Positions 53,359-61,638 of a stretch of 64,000 bases of DNA are shown here, piece by piece. The notes below the pieces were generated by a model, which saw only the letters and a list, made by a program, of their open reading frames with translations, did no database searches and was not told the DNA's origin. Numbering within the stretch: the first letter of the stretch is position 1; every line of letters starts with the position of its first letter. The position numbers were made by a program, and so were the translations under genes. The DNA is from Algoriphagus sp. (GTDB lineage: Bacteria; Bacteroidota; Bacteroidia; Cytophagales; Cyclobacteriaceae): assembly GCF_024305035.1 (NCBI RefSeq), contig NZ_JAMWZB010000011.1, positions 1 through 64,000 on the forward strand, given 5' to 3'.

Positions 53359-55674
53359 ATGACTAAAATTTTCAAGTACCTGTTGATCGGTACCTTTTTT
53401 GTCTCTTTGTTTTCTTGCGAAAACGAGGATTACCAAGGACCGATTCCTTATCCCACTTTGATGGAGGCGGCCGAAGATGCTGGCTTGACTACCTTAGTTA
53501 CAGCTGTACGTTCAATTCCAGGCTTGGAAGCTACACTTCAGGATCAGAATGCAATTACTGTCTTTGCCCCCACCAATGAAGCTTTTGCAAATGCATTGAC
53601 AGCTTTTGATGCAAGTGATTTGGATGAGTTGGTGGAAAATATCGGAGGACCGATGAATTTGGAAACCGTATTGGGTTTTCATGTCGTCCCTGCGGTGATT
53701 TTTTCTGAACAGCTTGACGATACCAATGTTGTGACCACTATTTCAGGTCAGCAATTAACGGTCAATCGGGCTCCTGGCGTGGTAACTGTTATTGATGCAA
53801 CAGGTGCTTCGGCAACTGTTGTCCAGGCAGATGTAGAAATTGAAAACGGTGTGGTACACGTGATTGATCGGGTTTTAATTCCTTCAATCGAGCTTCCAAG
53901 TCCCAATTTGGTGGAAGCAGCCACGGAAACGGGGTTGACGACCCTACTTACTGCGGTGACAGCAGTCGACGGTTTGGCCGATAATCTTTTGGCAGCTGGA
54001 GCCATAACAGTTTTTGCTCCTACAAACGAAGCATTTGCTGCTGCATTGGAAGTTTTTGGAGCAGCCGATTTGGATGAATTGGTGTTGAAAATAGGTGGTG
54101 TTGAAAATCTGGAACGAGTGTTAGGATTCCATGTAGTTCCAGCTGTGGCGTTTTCCTCAGATTTGGAAGCAAGCAACACCTTTACCACCCTGGCTGGCCA
54201 GGATATTCTCGTTGAAGTCGCAGGTGGTGAAGTAACTGTCACTGATCAGTTAGGGAGAACTGCCCGAGTAGTTGCAGCTGATGTGGAGATTGCCAATGGT
54301 GTAGTTCATGTCATTGATGGGGTGATGTTACCAGACTTGATGCTTCCTAATGTAGTTGAAGCGGCCACTGGAGCTGGACTGACTACGTTGATTGATGCAG
54401 TAACTGCTGCGGATTTGGGTGATGCATTGTTGAATGCTGATGCTATTACTGTTTTTGCACCGACCAATGATGCATTTGGTGCCGCATTGGAAGCGTTTAA
54501 TGCTGAAAATCTGAATCAATTGGTAGCTCGTATCGGAGGAGTAGAGAATCTTCAGACCGTACTTGGTTTTCATGTGGTACCAGCTGTAGCCTTCTCTTCT
54601 GACCTGCAAGCAACCAATACGTTTACCACACTTGCAGGGCAGGAAATAATTGTAGAAGCGGGAGAAAGTGGGGTGACGGTAACCGATGCTTTGGGGAATA
54701 CCTCGAATGTGGTTTCTGCGGATGTAGCGATTGAAAATGGCGTTGTACATGTAATTGATGGGGTTTTACTTCCTGATTTTACGCTTCCTAATGTGGTTGA
54801 AGCTGCGACTGCAGCCAATTTGTCTGTTTTGCTTGATGCAGTTACCGCCGCCGGTCTTGGCCAAACACTCTTAGATGCTGAGGAAATCACCGTTTTCGCG
54901 CCGACAAATCAGGCATTTTTAAATTTGCTTTCAGCTTTGAATTTAAATTCACTTGAGCAATTAATTGATGCAGTAGGTGCTGATGAAGTGGTCCGAATTC
55001 TTGGATTCCACGTCGTACCTGCAACTGCTTTCTCATTTGACCTTGCGGATGGCGAGCAGACAGTACCTACCTTAGCGGGTGAGGAATTGACTGTTACCCG
55101 GTCAGGCGGATCAGTTACTGTAACTGATGCTAGAGGAAATACTTTTGAGGTGGTTGCCGCTGATGTGGCCATCCAAAACGGCGTCGTTCATGTAATTGAT
55201 GGGGTTCTTCTTCCTTCAGAAGCTGAAAGTGAACTTCCAAATCTTGTTGAGGCGGCGACCTCTGCTGGACTTACGGTCCTGTTGGAAGCGGTCACTGAAG
55301 CAAATCTTGGACAGGCTTTGTTGGATGCTGAAAATATTACCGTATTTGCCCCAAGTAATCAGGCTTTTACTGATTTGCTTAATGAGTTTGAAATAGGATC
55401 ATTGGATGAACTTATTGACCTAGTTGGAATTGATGGATTACAGGAAGTGTTAAGTTTCCATGTAGTTACCACTGTTGCTTTTGCTGCTGATCTTCAAGAA
55501 GGTGAGCAAGAAGTACCTACATTGGCAGGTGAGAATTTAACGGTGACCAAAACAGGTAATTCGGTGACTGTGACTGACGCAGAAGGAAATACATATAATG
55601 TGGTTACTGCTGATGTGGCCATTGCAAACGGCGTTGTTCACGTGATTGATGGAGTATTACTACCCACCTTATAA
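53359..55674 (+). CDS. surface lipoprotein with five tandem fasciclin (FAS1) domains
   Basis: The 771-residue protein has a lipoprotein signal ending LFSC (Cys20) and five FAS1 domains at about 33-176, 182-326, 331-472, 477-620 and 627-770, a period of roughly 147 residues. Each has the H1 motif (ITVFAPTNEAFANAL or close), GFHVVPAVAF (SFHVVTTVAF in the fifth) and the H2 motif ENGVVHVIDGVLLP. FAS1 domains mediate cell-surface adhesion. Domains 2 and 3 are especially alike, indicating tandem duplication within the gene. Composition is richer in Ala and Val than in the neighbours. It is followed by a terminator and then IS remnants. Confidence 0.92.
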   Translation: MTKIFKYLLIGTFFVSLFSCENEDYQGPIPYPTLMEAAEDAGLTTLVTAVRSIPGLEATLQDQNAITVFAPTNEAFANALTAFDASDLDELVENIGGPMNLETVLGFHVVPAVIFSEQLDDTNVVTTISGQQLTVNRAPGVVTVIDATGASATVVQADVEIENGVVHVIDRVLIPSIELPSPNLVEAATETGLTTLLTAVTAVDGLADNLLAAGAITVFAPTNEAFAAALEVFGAADLDELVLKIGGVENLERVLGFHVVPAVAFSSDLEASNTFTTLAGQDILVEVAGGEVTVTDQLGRTARVVAADVEIANGVVHVIDGVMLPDLMLPNVVEAATGAGLTTLIDAVTAADLGDALLNADAITVFAPTNDAFGAALEAFNAENLNQLVARIGGVENLQTVLGFHVVPAVAFSSDLQATNTFTTLAGQEIIVEAGESGVTVTDALGNTSNVVSADVAIENGVVHVIDGVLLPDFTLPNVVEAATAANLSVLLDAVTAAGLGQTLLDAEEITVFAPTNQAFLNLLSALNLNSLEQLIDAVGADEVVRILGFHVVPATAFSFDLADGEQTVPTLAGEELTVTRSGGSVTVTDARGNTFEVVAADVAIQNGVVHVIDGVLLPSEAESELPNLVEAATSAGLTVLLEAVTEANLGQALLDAENITVFAPSNQAFTDLLNEFEIGSLDELIDLVGIDGLQEVLSFHVVTTVAFAADLQEGEQEVPTLAGENLTVTKTGNSVTVTDAEGNTYNVVTADVAIANGVVHVIDGVLLPTL

Positions 55675-55700
55675 AGTAGTGGGTTAATATTTTCTCAAAA

Positions 55701-55733
55701 AAATTAGGGAGGGATTGTATCTCTCCCTATTTT
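55701..55733 (+). terminator. intrinsic terminator of the fasciclin gene
   Basis: AAATTAGGGAG pairs with CTCCCTATTTT around a GGATTGTATCT loop, 26 bases past the stop, with a T-rich 3' side. Confidence 0.75.
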
Positions 55734-55749
55734 ATAATAGCGCATAAAA

Positions 55750-55772
55750 CCCACAGGTCTGGAGGCTGTGGG
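55750..55772 (+). repeat. subterminal hairpin of an IS200/IS605 element
   Basis: CCCACAG and CTGTGGG form a perfect 7-bp stem with a 9-base loop, 10 bases beyond the 3' end of a truncated TnpA frame. IS200/IS605 elements carry such imperfect-palindrome hairpins near their ends as TnpA recognition sites, so this marks the right end of the remnant. Confidence 0.6.
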
Positions 55773-55782
55773 ATGTAAGCGA

Positions 55783-56016
55783 CTAACCTTGAGTGAGGAT
55801 ATGCTGGCCAATAGTATCTGGTGAAGCCTCGCCAATAGAGCAAACGAAACACCCATCTGACCAAAAAGTACGTTCTTTCCAAAAATGTTTAACCAAGAAC
55901 GACCTGTGAGATGAACGCCAAATGTGATCGGTAGATTCTTGTTTTAACTTACCGACACAAGAAGTAATTGAACGAGGTGGCATAGAATGAATAAGGAAGT
56001 GAATAGGGGCTAAATC
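55783..56016 (-). pseudogene. IS200/IS605 transposase TnpA, C-terminal fragment
   Basis: The frame reads as the C-terminal half of a Y1 (HUH) transposase: APIHFLIHSMPPRSITSCVG aligns with the family region HxHLLIxxPPRxSISxxVG, followed by KLKQESTDHIWR, HFWKERTFWSDGCFVCSIGE and ASPDTIGQHILTQ. The N-terminal third is missing, and the first His of the HUH pair reads Pro, so the protein cannot be active. An ATG at 55983 lies inside the fragment. The fragment is cut off close to 56017, where an IS3-type fragment begins on the other strand. Confidence 0.75.
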
Positions 56017-56026
56017 ACTACTTTAA

Positions 56027-56272
56027 GCTTATCAAATCCGCCAAAGTATGAGTAGAAGAGAAAATTGTTGGGACAATGCTGTGGCGGAAAGTTTTTTCAA
56101 AATCATCAAATCAGAATTGATTTATCATTTACCTGAACTAACGATCGATCATATACGAGTAGAAATCTTCGAATTCATAGAAATCTGGTACAATAAAATA
56201 AGAAAGCACTCCTTCTTGAAATCCCTTACCCCTGAACAATTCGGAAAAACAAAATCAAAAATTGCGGCATAA
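56027..56272 (+). pseudogene. IS3-family transposase OrfB, C-terminal fragment
   Basis: The frame AYQIRQSMSRRENCWDNAVA followed by ESFFKIIKSELIYHL and WYNKIRKHSFLKSLTPEQFG is the C-terminal end of the DDE integrase (rve) domain of IS3-type OrfB. The catalytic Glu is the one in NAVAESFFK. Everything upstream, including both catalytic Asp, is missing. It joins the IS200/IS605 fragment within about 10 bases. An ATG at 56048 would give a 74-residue product, unlikely to function. Confidence 0.8.
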
Positions 56273-56588
56273 CAGCAGTCAAACTCGAAATGATCTGGGG
56301 GATTTTTCTTTCAAAATCCACCAGGTAATTTGAGTAGCCCCGCGGCAGGCGGAAATAAATCAAATCAATTCACAACTGACCTTAAAATAGGGGCCATCTT
56401 TTTGTAGCAAATCCAGCTTTTGCCTGCAAATCCCTAGGAGGAGTTTTAACTAAAAGCAATAACAGTTACCTTAAAATTCGAGGTAACATCTGCATTGCGA
56501 AATGGAATAAGAAAAAGTTATGAATAAAAAACAGTTATCTGATTTTGGCTCAACTAAATCCAGCTGTGATTTTTAAATCCTTTTTTAG
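56273..56588. other. intergenic stretch beyond the IS remnants
   Basis: The 316 bases have no coding frame that I trust. A GC-rich patch at about 56336-56353 (TAGCCCCGCGGCAGGCGG) stands out against the AT-rich surroundings and may be part of an element end or a dispersed repeat. Clear terminal inverted repeats could not be found. Confidence 0.35.
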
Positions 56589-58181
56589 CTATGAAGAACT
56601 TGATCCAGAAATGCTAATGCTTTGATCAGGACCTAGAGGAGGTACCATTAGCACCGATTCCCGATCTACGATAACTGCGCCTGGGGCATTGCCTTTGACT
56701 TTTCGAACGTATTTGACTTCGGTATAAATCACCGGAGCCAGCCTTTCAGTTTTAAATTTAGAATAATAGGCGGCCAAAGAACCTGCCCGTTCCAACACCG
56801 GATCGGGGATTATTTGATTTCCTTTTTTACGGATGATTACATGTGAACCTGCTACCTGCCTGGCATGAAGCCAAAGGTCATCTTTATGAGTAAAATTACG
56901 GAGCATCTCATCATTATCTTTAGCTGACTTGCCAACCCAAACTAAAAATCCATCGACCTCAAATTGTCTAAACGGTAATCCCTCAGGCTTTTTTTGAAAT
57001 TCTTTTTCAGATTTGTGTTCTTTTTTGAAATTTTTTAAATCCCTAAACCCCCTTAATTCTTGCAGTTCAAAAAGGATAGCTTCCAATTCCCCCAACTGGT
57101 GCTTTTTTGCAGAGATGGTATGTTCCAACTGCTGGATTTCTAATTTTCGATTTTTACTTTTTCGATACAGGTGAGCGGCAAATTCCTGGGGTTTTTGGTT
57201 GGGTTTTAAGCTTATTGAAATGGTTTGGTTACTGTAAAAATTGAATAGTTTGGTTTCGTTTTGCCCTTTTTGGAATTCGTGTAAATTGGCCATGATCACG
57301 TCAGCAACCTGAGCGGGAGGAGGGCTTTGAATCAATTCTACCCGTTTTAAGGATGACTTTTCCAGGTAGTTTTTGGTTCTTTTGATCTGGTCTTCGTAGC
57401 TTTTGATTAACTCCTTTTTCTCTTTCTCAAAATTACCAATGACCAAAGCCTTGTGAAATAATTCATTGAGTGCTTCCACGGGGTCAGCAAAAGTCATGAT
57501 CACTTGCGAATCAGGTAACAGGGTAAGGTAAACCTCCGAATCTCGCTGTGCTATAGCATAGAGCGGTGTGTCCAACATATCCAGGACTTCTTGCATAAGT
57601 TGCCATTTTTTATCAAGATCTGCTGGGATGTATCCTCTTTCCTTAAGCCATTCGCGTGGAATTTTACCTAAAGTTGGAAGAAATTGGGAGGCATTTCCTT
57701 TCAGTTCAAAAAATCGGTTCTTACTCAAGTCTAGCCTCTTTTCAAGCTCTTTCCAATCCAGCTTTTTATCTTCCTGAAGCTCATTTCTAAATACATAAAG
57801 CGGAGTGGAATTTCCTTTTTGAAAAAAGACTACATTACTACGATTTCCGTGAAGTTTGACAAGTAATTGATCTCCAGAATTAAAGTAGATGAGAAATGCT
57901 CGTTCAAAACTTAGCTCTTGAACCCTGTTAATTTCTTGACCGATGAGCTCTGGAAATAAATCAACGCTGTTTTTTTTGGCACGTTGAAATTTTTTCGGAA
58001 AACTGTAATAAACTTGAGGCGCCAAAAGATGGGCTCGAAAAAATCGGCTTTCGTTTGGATTTTCCAAGCCAATGATAAGCTCATCCTTGTTTTGTGAAAA
58101 ACAAGAGGTAACTGAAAACCCGGAAAGTAAATCAGTTAATCTGGGGCACAGGTAAGTCAGAAAATGATAATTGAGATGCAT
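56589..58181 (-). CDS. NFACT family protein (RqcH/Rqc2 homologue)
   Basis: The 530-residue protein has the N-terminal NFACT region (FFRAHLLAPQVYYSFPKKFQ and LLVKLHGNRSNVVFF), a central coiled coil (about 250-370) and the C-terminal NFACT-R RNA-binding domain with DDLWLHARQVAGSHVIIRKK and RAGSLAAYYSKFKTERLAP. RqcH homologues bind stalled 50S-peptidyl-tRNA complexes and add C-terminal Ala tails for degradation. Its ATG shares one base with the stop of the MBL hydrolase gene, and it is the last gene of a five-gene operon headed by two response regulators. Confidence 0.88.
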   Translation of the reverse strand: MHLNYHFLTYLCPRLTDLLSGFSVTSCFSQNKDELIIGLENPNESRFFRAHLLAPQVYYSFPKKFQRAKKNSVDLFPELIGQEINRVQELSFERAFLIYFNSGDQLLVKLHGNRSNVVFFQKGNSTPLYVFRNELQEDKKLDWKELEKRLDLSKNRFFELKGNASQFLPTLGKIPREWLKERGYIPADLDKKWQLMQEVLDMLDTPLYAIAQRDSEVYLTLLPDSQVIMTFADPVEALNELFHKALVIGNFEKEKKELIKSYEDQIKRTKNYLEKSSLKRVELIQSPPPAQVADVIMANLHEFQKGQNETKLFNFYSNQTISISLKPNQKPQEFAAHLYRKSKNRKLEIQQLEHTISAKKHQLGELEAILFELQELRGFRDLKNFKKEHKSEKEFQKKPEGLPFRQFEVDGFLVWVGKSAKDNDEMLRNFTHKDDLWLHARQVAGSHVIIRKKGNQIIPDPVLERAGSLAAYYSKFKTERLAPVIYTEVKYVRKVKGNAPGAVIVDRESVLMVPPLGPDQSISISGSSSS

Positions 58182-58945
58182 TAAGGTAAATCTAATTTAA
58201 GCCCATCATAGGCTAAAAAAATACCTTCAGGAAGACTCTCTTCTACTTCTTCATGTCTTCCCAATTTATGAGAAATATGAGTGAAATAGGTTTTTTTTGC
58301 ACCCAATGTTTGGGCCATGTCCACCGCCTCATCCAAAGTAAAGTGAGAAATGTGAGCGGTTTTTTGAAGGGCATTTAGCACTACGATTTCCGATCCCCTT
58401 ATCAACTCAATCGTCTCCTCTGGAATGTAATTGGCATCAGTGATATAACTGAAATCTCCAATTCGGAAGCCCAAAACCGGAAGCTTGTAATGTAAAACGG
58501 GAAGGGGGGTGAATTGCACACCTTGGATCGTGAAGGGTTTCTCCTCGATTTCTACAGGTTCAACTTGAGGAACACCGGGATATTTTTGGCTGGCGAAAAT
58601 GTAAGAAAATTCTCGTTTGATTTGCTCGAGCACTTGGTTTCTTCCAAAAACTGGCATATCCTTTTTCTGCATGAAATTAAAAGGGCGGATATCATCCAGT
58701 CCTGCAGTGTGGTCTTTATGCTCATGGGTGAAGAGGACTGCATCGAGCTTTTTGATGGAATTCTGTAACATCTGAGCCCTGAAATCTGGACCGGTATCTA
58801 TGACCACATGAAGTTCTCCGACCTGAATATAAATTGAAGTTCGAAGTCTTTTATTCCTGAAATCCAGTGATTTACAAACTTCACAATCACAGCCGATTAC
58901 CGGAACGCCTTGAGAAGTGCCTGTACCGAGGAACGTGATTTTCAA
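58181..58945 (-). CDS. MBL fold metallo-hydrolase (PhnP-like)
   Basis: The 254-residue protein is a metallo-beta-lactamase-fold hydrolase. KITFLGTGTSQGVPVIGCDC begins it, with the zinc-binding Cys pair CDCEVC typical of PhnP-like cyclic phosphodiesterases, then H74-E-H76-K-D78-H79 (FTHEHKDHTAGLDDI) and YFTHISHKLGRHEEVEE. PhnP members cleave phosphoribosyl cyclic phosphate, but no phn genes are here, so the substrate is open. The start is TTG at 58945, overlapping the upstream TGA (TTGA). It shares one base with the RqcH gene. Confidence 0.87.
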   Translation of the reverse strand: MKITFLGTGTSQGVPVIGCDCEVCKSLDFRNKRLRTSIYIQVGELHVVIDTGPDFRAQMLQNSIKKLDAVLFTHEHKDHTAGLDDIRPFNFMQKKDMPVFGRNQVLEQIKREFSYIFASQKYPGVPQVEPVEIEEKPFTIQGVQFTPLPVLHYKLPVLGFRIGDFSYITDANYIPEETIELIRGSEIVVLNALQKTAHISHFTLDEAVDMAQTLGAKKTYFTHISHKLGRHEEVEESLPEGIFLAYDGLKLDLP

Positions 58946-59220
58946 AATTTAAGTTGTGTTTGTTTCAGTTCTTTTAAAAACTCTTGATCGGATTTTTTAT
59001 CAAAATCCTGAGGATTAAATTGAAGCTCGCTCAAAATATCGATCAATGCGTTTATTTTTCCTTCTAAAGGAAAATACTTATTTACTATAACAATTTTGGT
59101 TTCCTTTAAAACACAATAGCCAGATTTAAAATTCCCTTTTTCATAGCGCAAAATATAGTCTGAAGCAGCGAACAGGTTTTCGAGTTTATCCAAAAAATGT
59201 TTGGTAAATCGGATGGCCAT
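58942..59220 (-). CDS. conserved small protein of unknown function
   Basis: The 92-residue protein begins IRFTKHFLDKLENLFAASDY and continues ILRYEKGNFKSGYCVLKETK with IVIVNKYFPLEGKINALIDI. The pattern suggests helix-strand-strand-helix, cytoplasmic, with no signal peptide. I do not recognise a named family. It lies in the middle of the five-gene operon, 4 bases after the first response regulator and overlapping the MBL gene start, so it is certainly co-translated with them. Confidence 0.7.
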   Translation of the reverse strand: MAIRFTKHFLDKLENLFAASDYILRYEKGNFKSGYCVLKETKIVIVNKYFPLEGKINALIDILSELQFNPQDFDKKSDQEFLKELKQTQLKF

Positions 59221-59224
59221 AGGA

Positions 59225-59605
59225 TTACAAACTCAAGTGCTTTTTGACTGTGGACAGGACTTTGTCAAAGTCGAGGGGTTTTTGAATGAATTCGTCAAAT
59301 CCAGCTTTTCTGAACTCATCGACAGTGTAGTTATGGATATTACCCGAAATGGCAATAATTGGAATCTTGGATTTTCGTTCATCTTTCATAGCCCTGATGG
59401 TTTTGGTACACTCGATTCCATCCAAAACTGGCATGTTGATATCCATTAGAATCAAATCAAAGTCTTCCTTTTCCATGAGTTCCAGGACTTGCTTTCCGTT
59501 CCTTGCCGCGGTCATTTTGTAATTTTCAAATGCAAGGACATTTTTAGTTAAATTGATGATGACTGAAGAATCTTCACCCACCAAAATTTTTTTAGGTTCA
59601 CTCAT
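59225..59605 (-). CDS. single-domain response regulator
   Basis: The 126-residue protein is a lone receiver domain: KKILVGEDSSVIINL, phosphoacceptor D55 in LILMDINMPVLDGIE, the Thr/Ser position in IIAISGNIHN and the Lys in FIQKPLDFDK. It has no output domain, so it acts by protein contact or as a phosphate relay. Its ATG overlaps the TGA of the upstream REC-Hpt gene (ATGA). Confidence 0.92.
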   Translation of the reverse strand: MSEPKKILVGEDSSVIINLTKNVLAFENYKMTAARNGKQVLELMEKEDFDLILMDINMPVLDGIECTKTIRAMKDERKSKIPIIAISGNIHNYTVDEFRKAGFDEFIQKPLDFDKVLSTVKKHLSL

Positions 59606-60357
59606 GGTATAAAATTAATTTCTTCCTTTATATAATCTTTAAAAATCTGAATTTCATTTTCAAGATTCTCTATTTTTTTTGGCAATAAATCAACGATTTT
59701 TTCTTTGCTGAGCTTTTCTATTTCCTGTGCTTGGGAAAAGATTCGATTTGCACCCAAAGTACCGGAATTCCCTTTGATAATATGAATGGAATTGGAAAAT
59801 TCGTCGAGATCTCCACTTTTTACTTGACCTTTGGCCTGGAGGATCAAAGTTTCGCATTCTGATACAAAATCGCCAAAAACAGATTTGATTATTTTGGGGC
59901 TATTGTACTTCATCAGTTGATTGACAATATTGATATCCAGTATTTTGTCTAAATTATCTTCTGGATAGGTTTTGCTGTTTTGTTCGAGCGAATCACCAGA
60001 GATCAATCGTTCCAATACCTGTAGAAATTCACGTGGTCGGATAGGTTTGGTGATAAACTCATCAAAACCCTGCTGCAAAAAGGATTCCCGGTCACCTTCA
60101 TCTGCATAAGCGCTAATGGCTACTATTTGTGGGGCTTGGCCATTGAGTATCCGTATTTCTTTCATGGCGGAAATCCCATCAAGTTCAGGCATCTGAATAT
60201 CCATCAAAATCAAATCATAATGGATTTCTTTTGCTTTGTTCACTGCCATCCGGCCATTGATGACACTTTCAAAGCTCCATAGTTGACCAACCAAATTCTC
60301 AAAGAGTTTTCGATTCAGATCATTGTCTTCTACGATCAAGACTCTTTTGGTTTTCAT
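59602..60357 (-). CDS. receiver-Hpt protein (phosphorelay intermediate)
   Basis: The 251-residue protein has a receiver domain (RVLIVEDNDLNRKLFENLVG, D53 in LILMDIQMPELDG, K in FITKPIRPRE) and a C-terminal Hpt domain with the phospho-His H192 in SIHIIKGNSGTLGANRIF. It could pass phosphate between a hybrid kinase and a response regulator such as the next gene product. No kinase gene is adjacent. The hybrid kinase at 34124 and the 7TM kinase at 26858 are possible upstream partners (inference). It heads the five-gene RqcH operon. Confidence 0.9.
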   Translation of the reverse strand: MKTKRVLIVEDNDLNRKLFENLVGQLWSFESVINGRMAVNKAKEIHYDLILMDIQMPELDGISAMKEIRILNGQAPQIVAISAYADEGDRESFLQQGFDEFITKPIRPREFLQVLERLISGDSLEQNSKTYPEDNLDKILDINIVNQLMKYNSPKIIKSVFGDFVSECETLILQAKGQVKSGDLDEFSNSIHIIKGNSGTLGANRIFSQAQEIEKLSKEKIVDLLPKKIENLENEIQIFKDYIKEEINFIP

Positions 60358-60361
60358 AGCT

Positions 60362-60369
60362 TAACTTTG
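60362..60369 (+). promoter_or_regulatory. candidate -7 element (TAACTTTG) of miaA
   Basis: A full TAnnTTTG match 33 bases before the TTG start of miaA. A TTG lies 12 bases upstream of it (60347-60349), inside the start region of the divergent gene. Confidence 0.45.
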
Positions 60370-60402
60370 GACTTTTGAATTTAGGATCAAAATCTTCATC
60401 TC

Positions 60403-61311
60403 TTGAAACAGACTTCATTTCTGATTTTAGTAATAGGTCCCACAGGGGTGGGAAAGACTGATTTATGCCTAAATCTAGCCAAAAAATTTGATACCGAAAT
60501 TTTATCCTGTGATAGTCGGCAATTTTATCGTGAGATGGAAATTGGTACGGCCAAACCCAGCGCTGAAATTTTAAAACAGGTCCCTCACCATTTTATTAAC
60601 TCGCTTTCCATTAAAGAGGATTATGATGTTAGAAAGTATGAAAAAGAGGCATTAAATGTTTTAAATCAGCTTTTTGTTCAAAAGAAAATCGTGATTATGA
60701 CGGGTGGATCGGGGTTATTTGCCGATGCGATTTCTCATGGTCTGGATGAAATGCCGGAGATCCCCAAAAAATTCAGGGAGGAGGTAATCCGAGATTTTGA
60801 TCAAAGAGGATTGAAGTTTTTGCAAGAGGAATTGGCCCGAATCGACCCTGATTATTTCGCTCAGGTGGATCAGAAAAATCCCCAGCGACTGATGCGAGGA
60901 ATAGAGGTCGTTAGAGCAACTGGAAAACCATTTTCGAGTTTCCGAAAGAAAGTCAAGGCGACCCGGCCTTTTCAAATCATCAAGATTGGACTTTTTCGAG
61001 ACAGAGAAGAACTTTATGAACGCATTGATCAGCGAATGGATGAAATGCTTCAACAAGGGCTCCTAGAAGAAGCTCAAAGGCTGTTTTCCTTGAGACATCT
61101 TAATGCGCTGCAGACGGTGGGATATCAAGAAATCTTTGGATTTCTAGAAGGAAAATATCCTTGGGATGAGGCCGTTCGTTTATTGAAGCGAAACTCAAGG
61201 CGTTATGCAAAACGCCAATTAACTTGGTTTAGAAAAGACCCTGAGGTTCATTGGTTTGTTCCCAGTGAACAGGCCAAAATTGAGGAGTTTATCTCCAGTC
61301 AAATTTTTTGA
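60403..61311 (+). CDS. miaA: tRNA dimethylallyltransferase
   Basis: MiaA transfers dimethylallyl to A37 of tRNAs that read UNN codons. The 302-residue protein has the P-loop LVIGPTGVGKTDLCLNLA near residue 10, LSCDSRQFYREMEIGTAKPS, HHFINSLSIKEDYDVRKYEK and the C-terminal RNSRRYAKRQLTWFRKDPEV. The start must be TTG at 60403: a stop lies 18 bases upstream in frame, and the first ATG would delete the P-loop. Its last 13 bases overlap the convergent 61299 gene. Confidence 0.94.
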   Translation: MKQTSFLILVIGPTGVGKTDLCLNLAKKFDTEILSCDSRQFYREMEIGTAKPSAEILKQVPHHFINSLSIKEDYDVRKYEKEALNVLNQLFVQKKIVIMTGGSGLFADAISHGLDEMPEIPKKFREEVIRDFDQRGLKFLQEELARIDPDYFAQVDQKNPQRLMRGIEVVRATGKPFSSFRKKVKATRPFQIIKIGLFRDREELYERIDQRMDEMLQQGLLEEAQRLFSLRHLNALQTVGYQEIFGFLEGKYPWDEAVRLLKRNSRRYAKRQLTWFRKDPEVHWFVPSEQAKIEEFISSQIF

Positions 61312-61634
61312 AATCCTGCTAATTTAGCTACCCAATTGTAAGGCGCTTTGGCAATCAATTGATTGTATTGCAGCCGATTGATTTGAAGCTCACGGATTAC
61401 TTTCAAAGACGCCTCTTTTTGGTTTTTTTTCAGTTCTACAGCTTGGATTTTTTCCAAAATAAGCTCCGGATCTGTGATTTCCCCAGCAACTAATCCAAGT
61501 TTGGGAATGGCCAAACTCAAATTTGCGATGAGTTCCCGCTGTAAATTCTGCCTTTTTTGCAGTGAGTTTTTTACCGTAAGAAAAAATAGGAGACAAGCGC
61601 CTCCTACTGTGAGAAATAAAGGGATAAAGCCCAT
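61299..61634 (-). CDS. small membrane-anchored helical protein
   Basis: The 111-residue protein has an N-terminal TM helix (FIPLFLTVGGACLLFFLTV) and then a charged helical, coiled-coil-like region (LQKRQNLQRELIANLSLAIP, VELKKNQKEASLKVIRELQI). The C-terminus YNQLIAKAPYNWVAKLAGF is amphipathic. I do not recognise a family. It starts 4 bases after pfkA and probably shares its transcript. It overlaps the 3' end of miaA. Confidence 0.65.
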   Translation of the reverse strand: MGFIPLFLTVGGACLLFFLTVKNSLQKRQNLQRELIANLSLAIPKLGLVAGEITDPELILEKIQAVELKKNQKEASLKVIRELQINRLQYNQLIAKAPYNWVAKLAGFQKI

Positions 61635-61638
61635 GTGA

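Noticed and set aside
53748..54890. Minus-strand open frames of 106-164 codons inside the fasciclin gene
   Set aside because: The same antisense frame recurs in several FAS1 repeats, so it follows from the repeat codon use. There is no start context and no known protein pattern.
53359..55674. The 441-base periodicity as a non-coding tandem repeat or CRISPR-like array
   Set aside because: The whole stretch is one open frame with FAS1 motifs in each unit. The period is a protein domain repeat.
55783..56272. An active mobile element
   Set aside because: Both transposase frames lack their N-terminal catalytic parts, and the TnpA HUH motif has a substitution, so neither can move by itself.
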